A DNA stretch of 9,729 bases from Betaproteobacteria bacterium UBA2293 (GCA_002345845.1 DDWF01000282.1:1-9729), one strand, 5' to 3'; numbered from the stretch's first letter, positions 1 to 5,745 are shown. Numbers and translations: made by a program. Notes: generated from the sequence alone by a model not told the origin.

Positions 1-221
1 TCGGTCAGCGCCGACGACGAGGCAATGGCCGAACCGCAGCCGAAGGTCTGGAAATGGGCGTCGAGGATGATCTCGGTTTCCGGTTCGACCTTGAGCATCA
101 GGCGCAGCGCGTCGCCGCACTGGATGGAACCGACGTCGCCGATGCCGTTGGCTTCTTCCAGCGGACCCGAGTTGCGCGGGTTGAAGAAGTGTTCGCGAAC
201 CTTGTCAGAGTATTCCCACAT
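1..221 (-). CDS. nifU: NifU, N-terminal part (Fe-S cluster scaffold), runs off the left edge
   Basis: NifU is the scaffold on which NifS-derived sulfur and iron are assembled into Fe-S clusters for nitrogenase in the cytoplasm. The 73 visible codons begin [19 protein letters not shown] and contain the IscU-like N-terminal domain. Two of its three cluster-binding cysteines are visible, Cys35 in QCGDALRL and Cys62 in [11 protein letters not shown], at the same numbers as in Azotobacter NifU. The short [10 protein letters not shown] segment fits NifU rather than housekeeping IscU. The start ATG has a good AAGGAG site about 9 nt upstream. It lies 12 nt after the IscA-type gene and is surely co-transcribed with it from the promoter at 590-605. 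The third cysteine, the central [2Fe-2S] domain and the C-terminal Nfu domain would lie outside the window, so full length cannot be judged. Confidence 0.95.
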   Translation of the reverse strand, partial: MWEYSDKVREHFFNPRNSGPLEEANGIGDVGSIQCGDALRLMLKVEPETEIILDAHFQTFGCGSAIASSSALT

Positions 222-233
222 GCTGTGCGCTCC

Positions 234-557
234 TTATACCGAGAACGAAGAGCCGCAGGAACACTGGGCGCTGGCGTTGGGGTTGTCGAATTTGAAACCG
301 GTGTGGGTCAGCGTATCGACGAAATCGACAGTGACGTTGTCGATCATCGGGAAGGTCATGGCATCGACCAGCACCTTGACGCCGTCGACTTCCAGCTCCC
401 AGTCGTCCTCGGCCTTCTCGGTTTCGAGCTTCATGCCGTATTGCAGGCCGGAGCAGCCGCCACCGGAAATGGTCAGGCGCAGACCGAGCACAGGCGTCTC
501 AGAACCGCGGATAAAACGTTGAACAGCCTTAATGGCAGCGGGGGTCATATTGATCAT
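234..557 (-). CDS. iscA: Nif-specific IscA/HesB-type Fe-S cluster protein
   Basis: This is an A-type Fe-S carrier of 107 aa, the usual length for the family, thought to hold or deliver clusters or iron in the cytoplasm during nitrogenase maturation. The three family cysteines are present: Cys35 in GGGCSGLQY, and Cys99 and Cys101 in the C-terminal CSCGSSFSV. The position directly before nifU marks it as the nif-dedicated paralog rather than the isc-operon copy. It is the first gene after a sigma-54/NifA promoter, with a predicted leader of about 22 nt. The start at 557 has GGGAGA upstream. A second ATG three codons later (548) is possible but has no better ribosome site. Family assignment is firm; the exact carrier role in this organism is inferred. 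Confidence 0.93.
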   Translation of the reverse strand: MINMTPAAIKAVQRFIRGSETPVLGLRLTISGGGCSGLQYGMKLETEKAEDDWELEVDGVKVLVDAMTFPMIDNVTVDFVDTLTHTGFKFDNPNASAQCSCGSSFSV

Positions 558-589
558 GGCGATTCTCCCAGAGGTGATGTACTACCTAC

Positions 590-605
590 TGCAAGGCCTG
601 TGCCA
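590..605 (-). promoter_or_regulatory. Sigma-54 (-24/-12) promoter of iscA-nifU
   Basis: Read on the minus strand this is TGGCACAGGCCTTGCA. It matches the RpoN consensus TGGCAC-N5-TTGC exactly, with GG at 604-603 and GC at 592-591 separated by the required 10 bp. Transcription would start near 579, leaving a leader of about 22 nt before the ATG at 557. Together with the NifA-type site at 661-678 this predicts expression only under nitrogen-fixing conditions. Confidence 0.92.
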
Positions 606-618
606 TCCCGGAAAAAAA

Positions 619-631
619 CATCAAGTACTTG
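619..631. promoter_or_regulatory. Probable IHF site between NifA site and sigma-54 promoter
   Basis: On the plus strand CATCAAGTACTTG matches the IHF consensus WATCAANNNNTTR at every fixed position except the first. An A-tract (612-618) lies beside it, as in many IHF sites. It sits between activator site and promoter, where IHF bends DNA to bring NifA to RNA polymerase. It also lies within a perfect 12-bp palindrome, TCAAGTACTTGA (621-632). This is a consensus match only. Confidence 0.6.
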
Positions 632-660
632 AATATACGTAGTTGTTGCGCCGCAGCACG

Positions 661-678
661 TTGTCGCTTTTGCGACAA
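661..678. promoter_or_regulatory. NifA upstream activator site (TGT-N10-ACA) for iscA-nifU
   Basis: TTGTCGCTTTTGCGACAA contains TGT-N10-ACA and is a perfect inverted repeat with 7-bp arms around TTTT. Its centre lies about 78 bp upstream of the -12 GC and about 90 bp from the predicted transcription start, normal for NifA. It directly follows the stop codon of the 138-aa gene, so it would also form a 7-bp hairpin in the read-through transcript. No U-run follows, so I do not call it a terminator. Confidence 0.85.
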
Positions 679-1095
679 TCAACCCAACACATGTTCGTAA
701 GCGCGACGCAACAGACCGCGTTCGACTTCGCTCAATGCCCGCGCTTCAGTCAACGCGATGAAGCGACCGCCGCTGCGTTCGGCCGCCGCAAACGGCGGAT
801 CGATGCCGGCGAAGGCGGCGAGCAGCACCGGCACGTCGCCTGCCGGCGTATCGACCCAGGCCTGAAAGTCAGCCTCGGGCACGATGGCACCCTCCGGCAG
901 GCCGAGGTGAATCTCGGCTTCGCGCAGCACCGCCGTCGGATGCACCTGCACCGTCGGCGAATAATCCTCGTCGCGCAGCGCCGCCAGCACCGGCAGCGGG
1001 CTGAAGGCGACAACGCCGGACGAGAGGCAGAGGAAACGCACGCGACCGCTGGTCGCCTGCTTGTGCAACAGGATCAGGCGCGGGCTGACGCTCAT
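679..1095 (-). CDS. Unrecognised nif-operon protein, 138 aa
   Basis: I do not recognise this family. The product begins MSVSPRLILLHKQATSGRVR, has a single cysteine (Cys23 in RFLCLSSG), no signal peptide, no convincing membrane segment and no metal-binding cysteine cluster. The pattern looks like a small globular alpha/beta cytoplasmic protein ending in a helical tail, LSEVERGLLRRAYEHVLG. Its start is 2 nt after the stop of the 118-aa gene (TGA GC ATG) with only a weak ribosome site, which suggests translational coupling. It is the last gene of the nifN-led unit and abuts the NifA site of the next promoter. High third-position GC and tight packing support a real gene. A role in nitrogenase maturation or electron supply is suggested only by context. 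It lacks the cysteine pattern of NifQ. Confidence 0.8.
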   Translation of the reverse strand: MSVSPRLILLHKQATSGRVRFLCLSSGVVAFSPLPVLAALRDEDYSPTVQVHPTAVLREAEIHLGLPEGAIVPEADFQAWVDTPAGDVPVLLAAFAGIDPPFAAAERSGGRFIALTEARALSEVERGLLRRAYEHVLG

Positions 1096-1097
1096 GC

Positions 1098-1454
1098 TCA
1101 GCGGGCGTATTCGGCGAGCACCGCGTCGCCGCGCAATTGCTCGGGTGAGCCCCAGACCTGCACGGCCTCGACGTAGTACTCGGCCTTGGCCGGATGTGGC
1201 AGCAAGACCTGGTACTCGGCGAAGATGCGGCCGTCGGCAAAAAAGGTGACCGTGCCGTAGCGCTCACCGCCACGCCAGGTGCCGACCAGAGTGGTCTCCT
1301 GCGAGAACGGATCGACCGTCTCGACGAAGCTCAACCCGGCCCAGACCGGCTCGTCGCCAATCGACAGGCCGAGCTTTTCCACCTGCCGGCGCAAGGCGGC
1401 GCAGACTGCCGCGCCCTGCTCCGCCAGGTCGGGAACTTCGCTCAGCGAGCGCAT
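1098..1454 (-). CDS. Unrecognised nif-operon protein, 118 aa
   Basis: I do not recognise this family. The product begins MRSLSEVPDLAEQGAAVCAA. Its N-terminal third looks helical (about residues 8-28). The rest reads as alternating strands: a glycine/tryptophan-rich core (LVGTWRGGERYGTVTFFADG) and a tyrosine-rich stretch (AEYYVEAVQVWG). It has one cysteine (Cys18), no membrane segment and no signal peptide, so it is probably a small soluble alpha+beta protein. It starts 3 nt after the fdxB stop and is followed after 2 nt by the 138-aa gene. The three genes therefore form one translational block, and the two unknown proteins may act together or with the FdxB ferredoxin. That link is inference from gene order only. 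Confidence 0.8.
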   Translation of the reverse strand: MRSLSEVPDLAEQGAAVCAALRRQVEKLGLSIGDEPVWAGLSFVETVDPFSQETTLVGTWRGGERYGTVTFFADGRIFAEYQVLLPHPAKAEYYVEAVQVWGSPEQLRGDAVLAEYAR

Positions 1455-1457
1455 CTT

Positions 1458-1727
1458 TCAGGCCGGCGCGTAGGTGTAGCAGCTCTTCGGACAGACCCGG
1501 CCGCAGGAGCCGCAACCGATGCAATCGGCCGGATTGGCCAGCGACATGACCATCATGTTGTCGTCGTCGCTATCGTCGTCGTCATCGAGCTCACGCTCGA
1601 CCAGATCGAGAACATTGCGCGGACAGACCTTGTAGCAACGACCGCAGCCGATGCACTTGGCCTGATCCAGTTCGGTGGCGAATTGCGGCGTCCATTCGGT
1701 GCCGCCACGGGTGAGACCGGTAATCAT
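1458..1727 (-). CDS. fdxB: Nif-associated ferredoxin III (FdxB), 2x[4Fe-4S]
   Basis: This small cytoplasmic ferredoxin (89 aa) is a likely electron donor or Fe-S partner during FeMo-cofactor synthesis. It has two cluster motifs: CIGCGRCYKVCP (Cys25, 28, 31, 35) and CIGCGSCGRVCP (Cys69, 72, 75, 79), plus a lone Cys83. The linker carries a run of Asp at residues 48-56 (DDDDDSDDD). The start at 1727 is chosen because the N-terminus MITGLTRGGTEWTP fits the family, it forms an ATGA overlap with the preceding gene, and AAAGGACA lies upstream. The open frame continues to 1877, but those 50 codons overlap the DUF683 gene and are Arg/Pro/Gly-rich shadow sequence. It sits in the nifN-nifX operon as in other diazotrophs. 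Confidence 0.94.
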   Translation of the reverse strand: MITGLTRGGTEWTPQFATELDQAKCIGCGRCYKVCPRNVLDLVERELDDDDDSDDDNMMVMSLANPADCIGCGSCGRVCPKSCYTYAPA

Positions 1728-1942
1728 GCGGGTTGTCCTTTCTGTGCGGCCGCCAGACGGGCGCTGGCATCGGCCCAGGCCTGGCAGGCCTCGTAGGTGG
1801 ATTGGGAAAGCGCCGGAATTTCGTGATAGCCCGCCGGCAGGCGGTCTTCCACGAGGTCGTGCATCTGCGACGCCCATTCCGAGGCGATGCGTTTCAGTTT
1901 CTTGACCTCTTTGTCGAGGGCGGCCAGTTCTTCATCAGTCAT
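1724..1942 (-). CDS. DUF683 / Rop-like nif-associated protein (CCE_0567 family)
   Basis: A 72-aa protein of the small Rop-like helical hairpin family encoded beside nifX in many diazotrophs (orf6 position of Azotobacter). It begins MTDEELAALDKEVKKLKRIA. The first helix is highly charged (residues 3-30), followed by a turn with Pro/Gly (RLPAGYHEIP) and a second Ala-rich helix. A cyanobacterial member has been described as metal-binding; the biochemical role remains unclear. A good ribosome site (AAGGA/AGGGGG) precedes the ATG. The stop codon overlaps the fdxB start as ATGA. It follows the DUF269 gene by 15 nt, the usual order nifX-DUF269-DUF683. Confidence 0.9.
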   Translation of the reverse strand: MTDEELAALDKEVKKLKRIASEWASQMHDLVEDRLPAGYHEIPALSQSTYEACQAWADASARLAAAQKGQPA

Positions 1943-1957
1943 GATTGCCCCCTGTCC

Positions 1958-2419
1958 TTACAGCCCGGCGACGTCCGGATACTGGCCGATGCGCTCGAGG
2001 GCGATGCCGAGCATCTTGTCAGCGTCATCCTTCATCTTCGACAGGCTGGGAAAGCCGAAGCGATGCACGTCGCGCAGGGTCTTCTCGACGGCAACCAGCT
2101 TGCCGACGGTGATGATGGCGCGACCGAAACCTTCGTGCGTCAGGTGCACCAGCGGCACGGCCAGCAACTTGCATTCCTTCTCGATCAACACGGCGATGGC
2201 GTTGTAGAACGCCTTGACGCGGGAGATGGTCTCGTCATCAGGATCGCCGATCAGCGGAATGTTGGCCTTGCGTTCCTTGGTCAGGATGTAGGGATCGAGG
2301 ATCTTTTCGACGGTCCAGCCCTGGTAGGTGCCGTAGGTGTCGAGGGCGCGCATCTGGCGGGCCATCTCCTTGACGAAATCGGTTTCAAAGATGGGATCGG
2401 CGGCAATGGCTTCGGTCAT
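1958..2419 (-). CDS. NifX-associated nitrogen fixation protein (DUF269)
   Basis: A 153-aa protein of the DUF269/NifX-associated family (orf5 position of Azotobacter), found almost only in nif clusters. It starts MTEAIAADPIFETDFVKEMA and carries family-like segments such as ALDTYGTYQGW, KERKANIPLIGDPD, PLVHLTHEGFGRA and VAVEKTLRDVHRFGF. It has one cysteine, no membrane segment and is predicted to be soluble. Its exact function is not established; it is assumed to help cofactor assembly or maturation together with NifX and NifEN. AAGGAG lies 7 nt before the ATG. It begins 4 nt after the RseC-like gene, so the membrane protein is inserted between nifX and this normally adjacent partner. Confidence 0.92.
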   Translation of the reverse strand: MTEAIAADPIFETDFVKEMARQMRALDTYGTYQGWTVEKILDPYILTKERKANIPLIGDPDDETISRVKAFYNAIAVLIEKECKLLAVPLVHLTHEGFGRAIITVGKLVAVEKTLRDVHRFGFPSLSKMKDDADKMLGIALERIGQYPDVAGL

Positions 2420-2423
2420 GGTC

Positions 2424-2879
2424 TTACTCCTTGGGGAATGGGTTGGATTGACGGGAAATCGGGATCAGTTGCGGCGCCGGCAACAGTCCGGGAACCAGGC
2501 CGATGACGACGCGGGCAATGGCCAGGGCGCCGAGGAAACCGATCATGGCGCCGAGCGCGGTGGCCCCGTCGCTGCCTTCCAGGGCGGCGCCGAGCCAGGC
2601 GCCGAAAATCATGGCGAAGGCGGGGAACAGGTAGCCGAGCACGGCCGACAGCGTCAGCTTGCTTTCCGGCAGGGCGATGCTGACTTCGTCGCCGGCCTTG
2701 ATGTTGGCACTGACCGGCAGGGTCAGCAGGGTTGCCGGGCGGCCGGCGGCGATCTTGCCGATGCCGCAACTGCCGCCCTGACCGCAGGAAGAGCAACCGG
2801 CGGTTTCCATGGCGACGATGGCCAGGCCGTTATCGACGCGCTGGACGACGCCGCGGTGTTCGATCAGGTTGGCGCTCAT
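2424..2879 (-). CDS. RseC/MucC-family (SoxR-reducing) membrane protein in the nif operon
   Basis: A 151-aa inner-membrane protein of the RseC family. The N-terminal part, about residues 1-75, has a small beta-rich segment with a cysteine motif CSSCGQGGSC (Cys29, 32, 38). Two hydrophobic segments follow at about 76-100 and 107-130, and then a short Pro-rich tail. In E. coli RseC modulates sigma-E signalling and acts with the Rnf-like Rsx complex to reduce SoxR. In diazotrophs Rnf feeds electrons to nitrogenase, so a redox or Rnf-linked role is plausible here but inferred. The ATG at 2879 is preferred because it overlaps the nifX stop as ATGA, with GGGGTGGG upstream; a GTG three codons earlier (2888) is possible. 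The location between nifX and DUF269 is unusual. Confidence 0.85.
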   Translation of the reverse strand: MSANLIEHRGVVQRVDNGLAIVAMETAGCSSCGQGGSCGIGKIAAGRPATLLTLPVSANIKAGDEVSIALPESKLTLSAVLGYLFPAFAMIFGAWLGAALEGSDGATALGAMIGFLGALAIARVVIGLVPGLLPAPQLIPISRQSNPFPKE

Positions 2880-3355
2880 CCTTCCCACCCCTCTTCTTCC
2901 ATGGCGTTGAAACGATCCGCCGACTTGGCCTTTTCCTGCAGGGCGATGGCCCGGTCGATCCAGGCAACGCCGCCTTCGCTCATGGCTTTCGAGATTTCCA
3001 GCAGCAGTTCGTCGATGGCATCGACCTCGTTGATACGGATCGGCTGGACGCCGGCGGCCATCAGCTTCTTGATCGCCGAGGCACCGATCGCCATGACATA
3101 GACGGCAGCGCAGCCGGCAAGGAAATCGACCTTGGCCGTCAGCTTGTCCTCATTACCGTCCATCGCCTCTTCGGCGAATTCGGCGACGCCGACCAACGTC
3201 GCCTTCTCCGGCGTCACTTCATAGACGGCGAAGCCCTCGGCGGCGCCGAAGTGCTGATTGACGCGGGTCCGGTCAGTGGAGGCGAAGGCGACCTTGATCA
3301 CGGCATCCGGCTCCTGCTTAATGGACCAGACCAGCTGCAGACGACGCGATGACAT
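2876..3355 (-). CDS. nifX: NifX, FeMo-co precursor carrier
   Basis: NifX binds NifB-co and the VK cluster and shuttles them between NifB, NifEN and storage. The product from 3355 is 159 aa, starts [17 protein letters not shown], and closely matches Azotobacter NifX through [49 protein letters not shown] and the C-terminal [11 protein letters not shown]. The MSS start fits the family length but has no clear ribosome site. The frame is also open to an ATG at 3418 with a GGGACA upstream. That longer version would add 21 residues read out of frame through the conserved end of nifN, so I reject it as less likely. Even with the shorter start, nifX overlaps nifN by 38 nt, implying coupled translation. 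The stop overlaps the next start as ATGA. Confidence 0.93.
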   Translation of the reverse strand: MSSRRLQLVWSIKQEPDAVIKVAFASTDRTRVNQHFGAAEGFAVYEVTPEKATLVGVAEFAEEAMDGNEDKLTAKVDFLAGCAAVYVMAIGASAIKKLMAAGVQPIRINEVDAIDELLLEISKAMSEGGVAWIDRAIALQEKAKSADRFNAMEEEGWEG

Positions 3356-4721
3356 GTTGGTTGCCGGAACCGTCTCGGTCGTCGGCCCAGTAGATTGATC
3401 GATAGGGTGCGAGTTCATGGTGTTGTCCCAGCATCAGGTTGGCAAGATCGAACAGGGCCTGCCGCGTGCCGCGGTAGCCCACCCAGGTGCGGGCATAACC
3501 GCCCACGTGGTCGTACTGCGGAAAACCGGCGCGCAGCAGCGGCAAGCCGAGGCGATGCGCCGTATCGGCGGCGTGCGAATTGGCCATGACGAGCTGGGCA
3601 CCGGCGGAGCGCGCCGCCTTTTCCATGTCTTCCAGATCGCCGACGATGACCTGGTCGACCGGCAGGCCGGCAAGGCTTTCATGCTTGTGCGGGCTGACCG
3701 CGGCAACGATCTCGGCCCCCATGGAGCTCAGGAAGCGCACCTGCATGCCGAGCAGATCGGGGTCGGCGGCCAGCGCGACGCGGGCGAAGCCGATCATGAA
3801 ATGGCAATCGACCATCGCATCCTGCAATTGCGCCCGATGACGCTCGATCTTCTCCGGCACCGGCTTGCCGGAAATCTCCGCCAGCGCCTGGGTGAAGGCA
3901 TCGCAATCGTCGAGGCCCATCAGGCTTTCAAAACGGATATCGGGAACGCCGGTCAGCGTCTTCAGAATATTGGCCGCCTTGTACAGCGACGGGCCAACAA
4001 CCAAGGTAGCGGCCGACTCACCCATGATCTCGATTTCCGAACGCGGCGTGCCGCCGATGGTCAGCGATGAAGTTTCGGCCTCGACCAGATGGCCATCGAG
4101 CGAGTCGCCGATGTCCGGCACCACCACCGGCCGCAGGCCGAAGGCCTCGACCCAGTCCTTGATCGCCTCGATGTCACCCGGCGTCAGCATGGCCGAAGCC
4201 AGCACATTGACCTGCTTCGGCCGCTTGCCGGCGCAGCTGCTCTCCGGCACCAGCGTCTGGATCAACGACTCGATCGCCAGCGCGTAACCGCTTTCCAGGC
4301 AACCGACGTAATCCGGCGTATTCACCGGCACCACAGCGACATGGTCGAATTCCGGATGCGCCGCGCGAAAATCCTTCACCGCCCGCAGGATGTCGGTGCC
4401 CTGCGTCTCCGACAGCCCGGTGGTGACCAGCCCGATGATGTCCGGCTTGCTCTTGTCCGACAGCGTGCGCAGCGCCTCGATGATGTTCTCGTCGGCACCC
4501 ATGATCGTCGACACCTGATCCATCGCCGTCGTCTGCAGCGGAATCGGCTCACGGAAATGGCGGACGAAAAACACCTTGCCAAAGGCCGTGCAGCCCTGCG
4601 AGCCATGCATCAGCGGCAGGCTGCGGTTGAGCCCGAGAAAGGCGAGCGACGCGCCGATCGGCTGGCTCACCTTCAGCGGATTAACCGCCAGCGCCTTCTT
4701 GGATTGGATGATTTCGGCCAT
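3318..4721 (-). CDS. nifN: NifN, FeMo-cofactor scaffold subunit
   Basis: NifN pairs with NifE to form the NifEN scaffold on which the cofactor precursor is matured with molybdenum and homocitrate. The 467-aa product aligns by eye with Azotobacter NifN from [20 protein letters not shown] onward, including [48 protein letters not shown] and [11 protein letters not shown]. Cys44, the NifN ligand to the shared [4Fe-4S] cluster, is present. After PYRSIYW there is a C-terminal tail of about 20 residues that overlaps the nifX start. It is the first gene of its unit, behind a sigma-54/NifA promoter at 4756-4772. No nifE is upstream. The ribosome site is poor. Confidence 0.97.
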   Translation of the reverse strand: MAEIIQSKKALAVNPLKVSQPIGASLAFLGLNRSLPLMHGSQGCTAFGKVFFVRHFREPIPLQTTAMDQVSTIMGADENIIEALRTLSDKSKPDIIGLVTTGLSETQGTDILRAVKDFRAAHPEFDHVAVVPVNTPDYVGCLESGYALAIESLIQTLVPESSCAGKRPKQVNVLASAMLTPGDIEAIKDWVEAFGLRPVVVPDIGDSLDGHLVEAETSSLTIGGTPRSEIEIMGESAATLVVGPSLYKAANILKTLTGVPDIRFESLMGLDDCDAFTQALAEISGKPVPEKIERHRAQLQDAMVDCHFMIGFARVALAADPDLLGMQVRFLSSMGAEIVAAVSPHKHESLAGLPVDQVIVGDLEDMEKAARSAGAQLVMANSHAADTAHRLGLPLLRAGFPQYDHVGGYARTWVGYRGTRQALFDLANLMLGQHHELAPYRSIYWADDRDGSGNQHVIASSAAGLVH

Positions 4722-4755
4722 TTGGACATCGTCCGTATGAGATTGCCTACATCAC

Positions 4756-4772
4756 AGCAAGGAACGCGCCAA
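4756..4772 (-). promoter_or_regulatory. Sigma-54 (-24/-12) promoter of the nifN unit
   Basis: On the minus strand TTGGCGCGTTCCTTGCT has GG at 4770-4769 and GC at 4758-4757 with exactly 10 bp between. It fits TGGCAC-N5-TTGC with one change (G for A in the -24 half). The predicted start near 4745 gives a leader of about 24 nt to the nifN ATG. A NifA-type site lies upstream at 4814-4831. Confidence 0.87.
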
Positions 4773-4777
4773 GGAGT

Positions 4778-4790
4778 TATCAATTTAAAA
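4778..4790. promoter_or_regulatory. Possible IHF site in the nifN promoter
   Basis: TATCAATTTAAAA on the plus strand has the WATCAA core of the IHF consensus but mismatches two of the three TTR positions. It lies in an AT-rich stretch between NifA site and promoter, the expected place for a DNA bend. Weaker than the site at 619-631. Confidence 0.4.
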
Positions 4791-4813
4791 ACAGTAGCTT
4801 GCAAAAACCCGGC

Positions 4814-4831
4814 TTGTAGCAAACACAACAA
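4814..4831. promoter_or_regulatory. NifA upstream activator site (TGT-N10-ACA) for nifN
   Basis: The minus-strand reading TTGTTGTGTTTGCTACAA contains TGT-N10-ACA with matching outer T and A. The centre is about 65 bp upstream of the -12 GC and about 77 bp from the predicted start. Unlike the site at 661-678, its inner bases are not fully symmetric. Confidence 0.82.
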
Positions 4832-5105
4832 CGGGATGGCGCATCACCGCACCAAGCTCCGCCGCCAAGACCTTGGTGTGGGGAAAATGACGGAAGGGTG
4901 ATGACAGACAGCCTTCTGCTCGGCAGAATGCAATGCACTTCAGAGGCGGCCGCATGCCCGGCAATACGGATTTGTCGATGGCCATCGAGCAGTTGGGCGC
5001 GCTGACCGATGCGGCCGCCGGGCCGGTTGGCTTCTGTTCGCTGCCGCACTGCTCATCCATTTTGCCGAACGGCTCGGATTTCACCTTATATAACCCCACC
5101 ACCCC
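4832..5105. other. Rest of the divergent intergenic region (nifN / GNAT)
   Basis: No convincing gene is seen here. A 58-codon plus-strand frame (4933-5109, MHFRGGRMPGNTDLSM...) ends in an ATGA overlap with the acetyltransferase start, but it has no ribosome site and no recognisable family. A half-matching NifA-like site, TGT-N10-ACG (4877-4892), lies upstream of the real one. For the plus-strand gene, a weak sigma-70-like pair can be drawn: TTGCCG (5062-5067), then TTATAT (5086-5091) with 18-bp spacing. Transcription from it would give an almost leaderless message. nifE, which would normally precede nifN, is not here, nor is a recognisable remnant of it. Confidence 0.5.
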
Positions 5106-5633
5106 ATGACACCTGAAAACTCCTGTATCCGCGACGAAACCCCGGGCGACTTCGCCGCCATCGGCGCAATCACCGCCGCCGCCTTCGCACCACTGGCAAT
5201 CAGCAGCCATACCGAGCAATTCATCGTCGAGGCACTGCGCGCGGCAGGGGCGCTGAGCGTCTCGCTGGTTGCCGAGGTCGACGGCGAGGTGGTCGGGCAT
5301 GTCGCCTTCTCGCCGGTCAGCATTTCAGACGGCAGCGCCGGCTGGTATGGCCTCGGCCCGGTGTCGGTACGACCCGATTGCCAGCGCCGGGGTATCGGCA
5401 AGGCGTTGATCAAGGAAGGCCTGGCGCGGCTGAGCCGACTCGGCGCCGCCGGCTGCTGTCTGGTCGGCCACCCGGACTACTACCGCCAGTTCGGCTTCGC
5501 CAACGCCCCCGGCCTGACGGTCGATGACGTGCCGGCCGAATTCGTTTTCGCCCTCGCCATCGCCGGTAGCATGCCGCAGGGCAACGTCACCTTCCACGAA
5601 GGCTTCCGCGCCATTGGCCCGTCGGGCTTATAG
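5106..5633 (+). CDS. GNAT-family N-acetyltransferase (YhbS-like)
   Basis: A 175-aa cytoplasmic acetyltransferase predicted to move an acetyl group from acetyl-CoA to an unknown amine. The GNAT fold is seen from RDETPGDFAAIGAI (beta1-alpha1) through VAEVDGEVVGHVAFSPV (beta2-3). It continues to the acetyl-CoA loop VRPDCQRRGIGKALI, with Gln93-Arg-Arg-Gly-Ile-Gly as the Q/RxxGxG/A signature. The segment LVGHPDYYRQFGF is typical of the YhbS branch. The substrate cannot be told. The start at 5106 places the domain at the usual distance from the N-terminus but has no ribosome site; the leader would be very short. It is divergent from nifN and more than 100 bp from the chemoreceptor, so it is probably a separate unit. 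Confidence 0.87.
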   Translation: MTPENSCIRDETPGDFAAIGAITAAAFAPLAISSHTEQFIVEALRAAGALSVSLVAEVDGEVVGHVAFSPVSISDGSAGWYGLGPVSVRPDCQRRGIGKALIKEGLARLSRLGAAGCCLVGHPDYYRQFGFANAPGLTVDDVPAEFVFALAIAGSMPQGNVTFHEGFRAIGPSGL

Positions 5634-5697
5634 CGGCTGATTCGACGAAGCTCTCCCGCCATTGATTTTTGATCCGGGTCATGAAGCGCGCGGCAAT

Positions 5698-5726
5698 ACC
5701 ATAGTAAATTGCTCAACTATTATGGT
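5698..5726. promoter_or_regulatory. Inverted repeat in the leader of the chemoreceptor gene
   Basis: Arms ACCATAGTA (5698-5706) and TATTATGGT (5718-5726) pair over 9 bp with one G-T wobble around an 11-nt loop, in an AT-rich island of GC-rich DNA. It ends 8 nt before the ribosome site AAGGA (5735-5739). It could be a repressor operator overlapping a TATTAT -10-like hexamer (5718-5723), or a translation-controlling hairpin. No clear -35 element accompanies it. Confidence 0.4.
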
Positions 5727-5745
5727 TTGCCGCGAAGGAAATGCG

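Noticed and set aside
661..678. Intrinsic terminator for the nifN unit
   Set aside because: The hairpin is only 7 bp and no U-run follows. The TGT-N10-ACA pattern at the right distance from a sigma-54 promoter explains it better.
1728..1877. Longer fdxB start at 1877
   Set aside because: The extra 50 residues overlap the DUF683 gene, are low-complexity Arg/Pro/Gly and do not belong to ferredoxins.
1733..2506. 257-codon plus-strand open frame across DUF683, DUF269 and RseC genes
   Set aside because: It runs antisense across three recognised genes and has no ribosome site or family resemblance; a shadow of GC-rich codons.
4785..5300. 171-codon minus-strand open frame upstream of nifN
   Set aside because: It covers the NifA activator site and the antisense of the acetyltransferase start and shows no family motif. 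I looked there for nifE and found no resemblance.
5662..5745. Longer chemoreceptor start (TTG at 5662)
   Set aside because: It would translate through the AT-rich leader dyad; the ATG at 5746 has a proper ribosome site and the usual MFGLK-type beginning.
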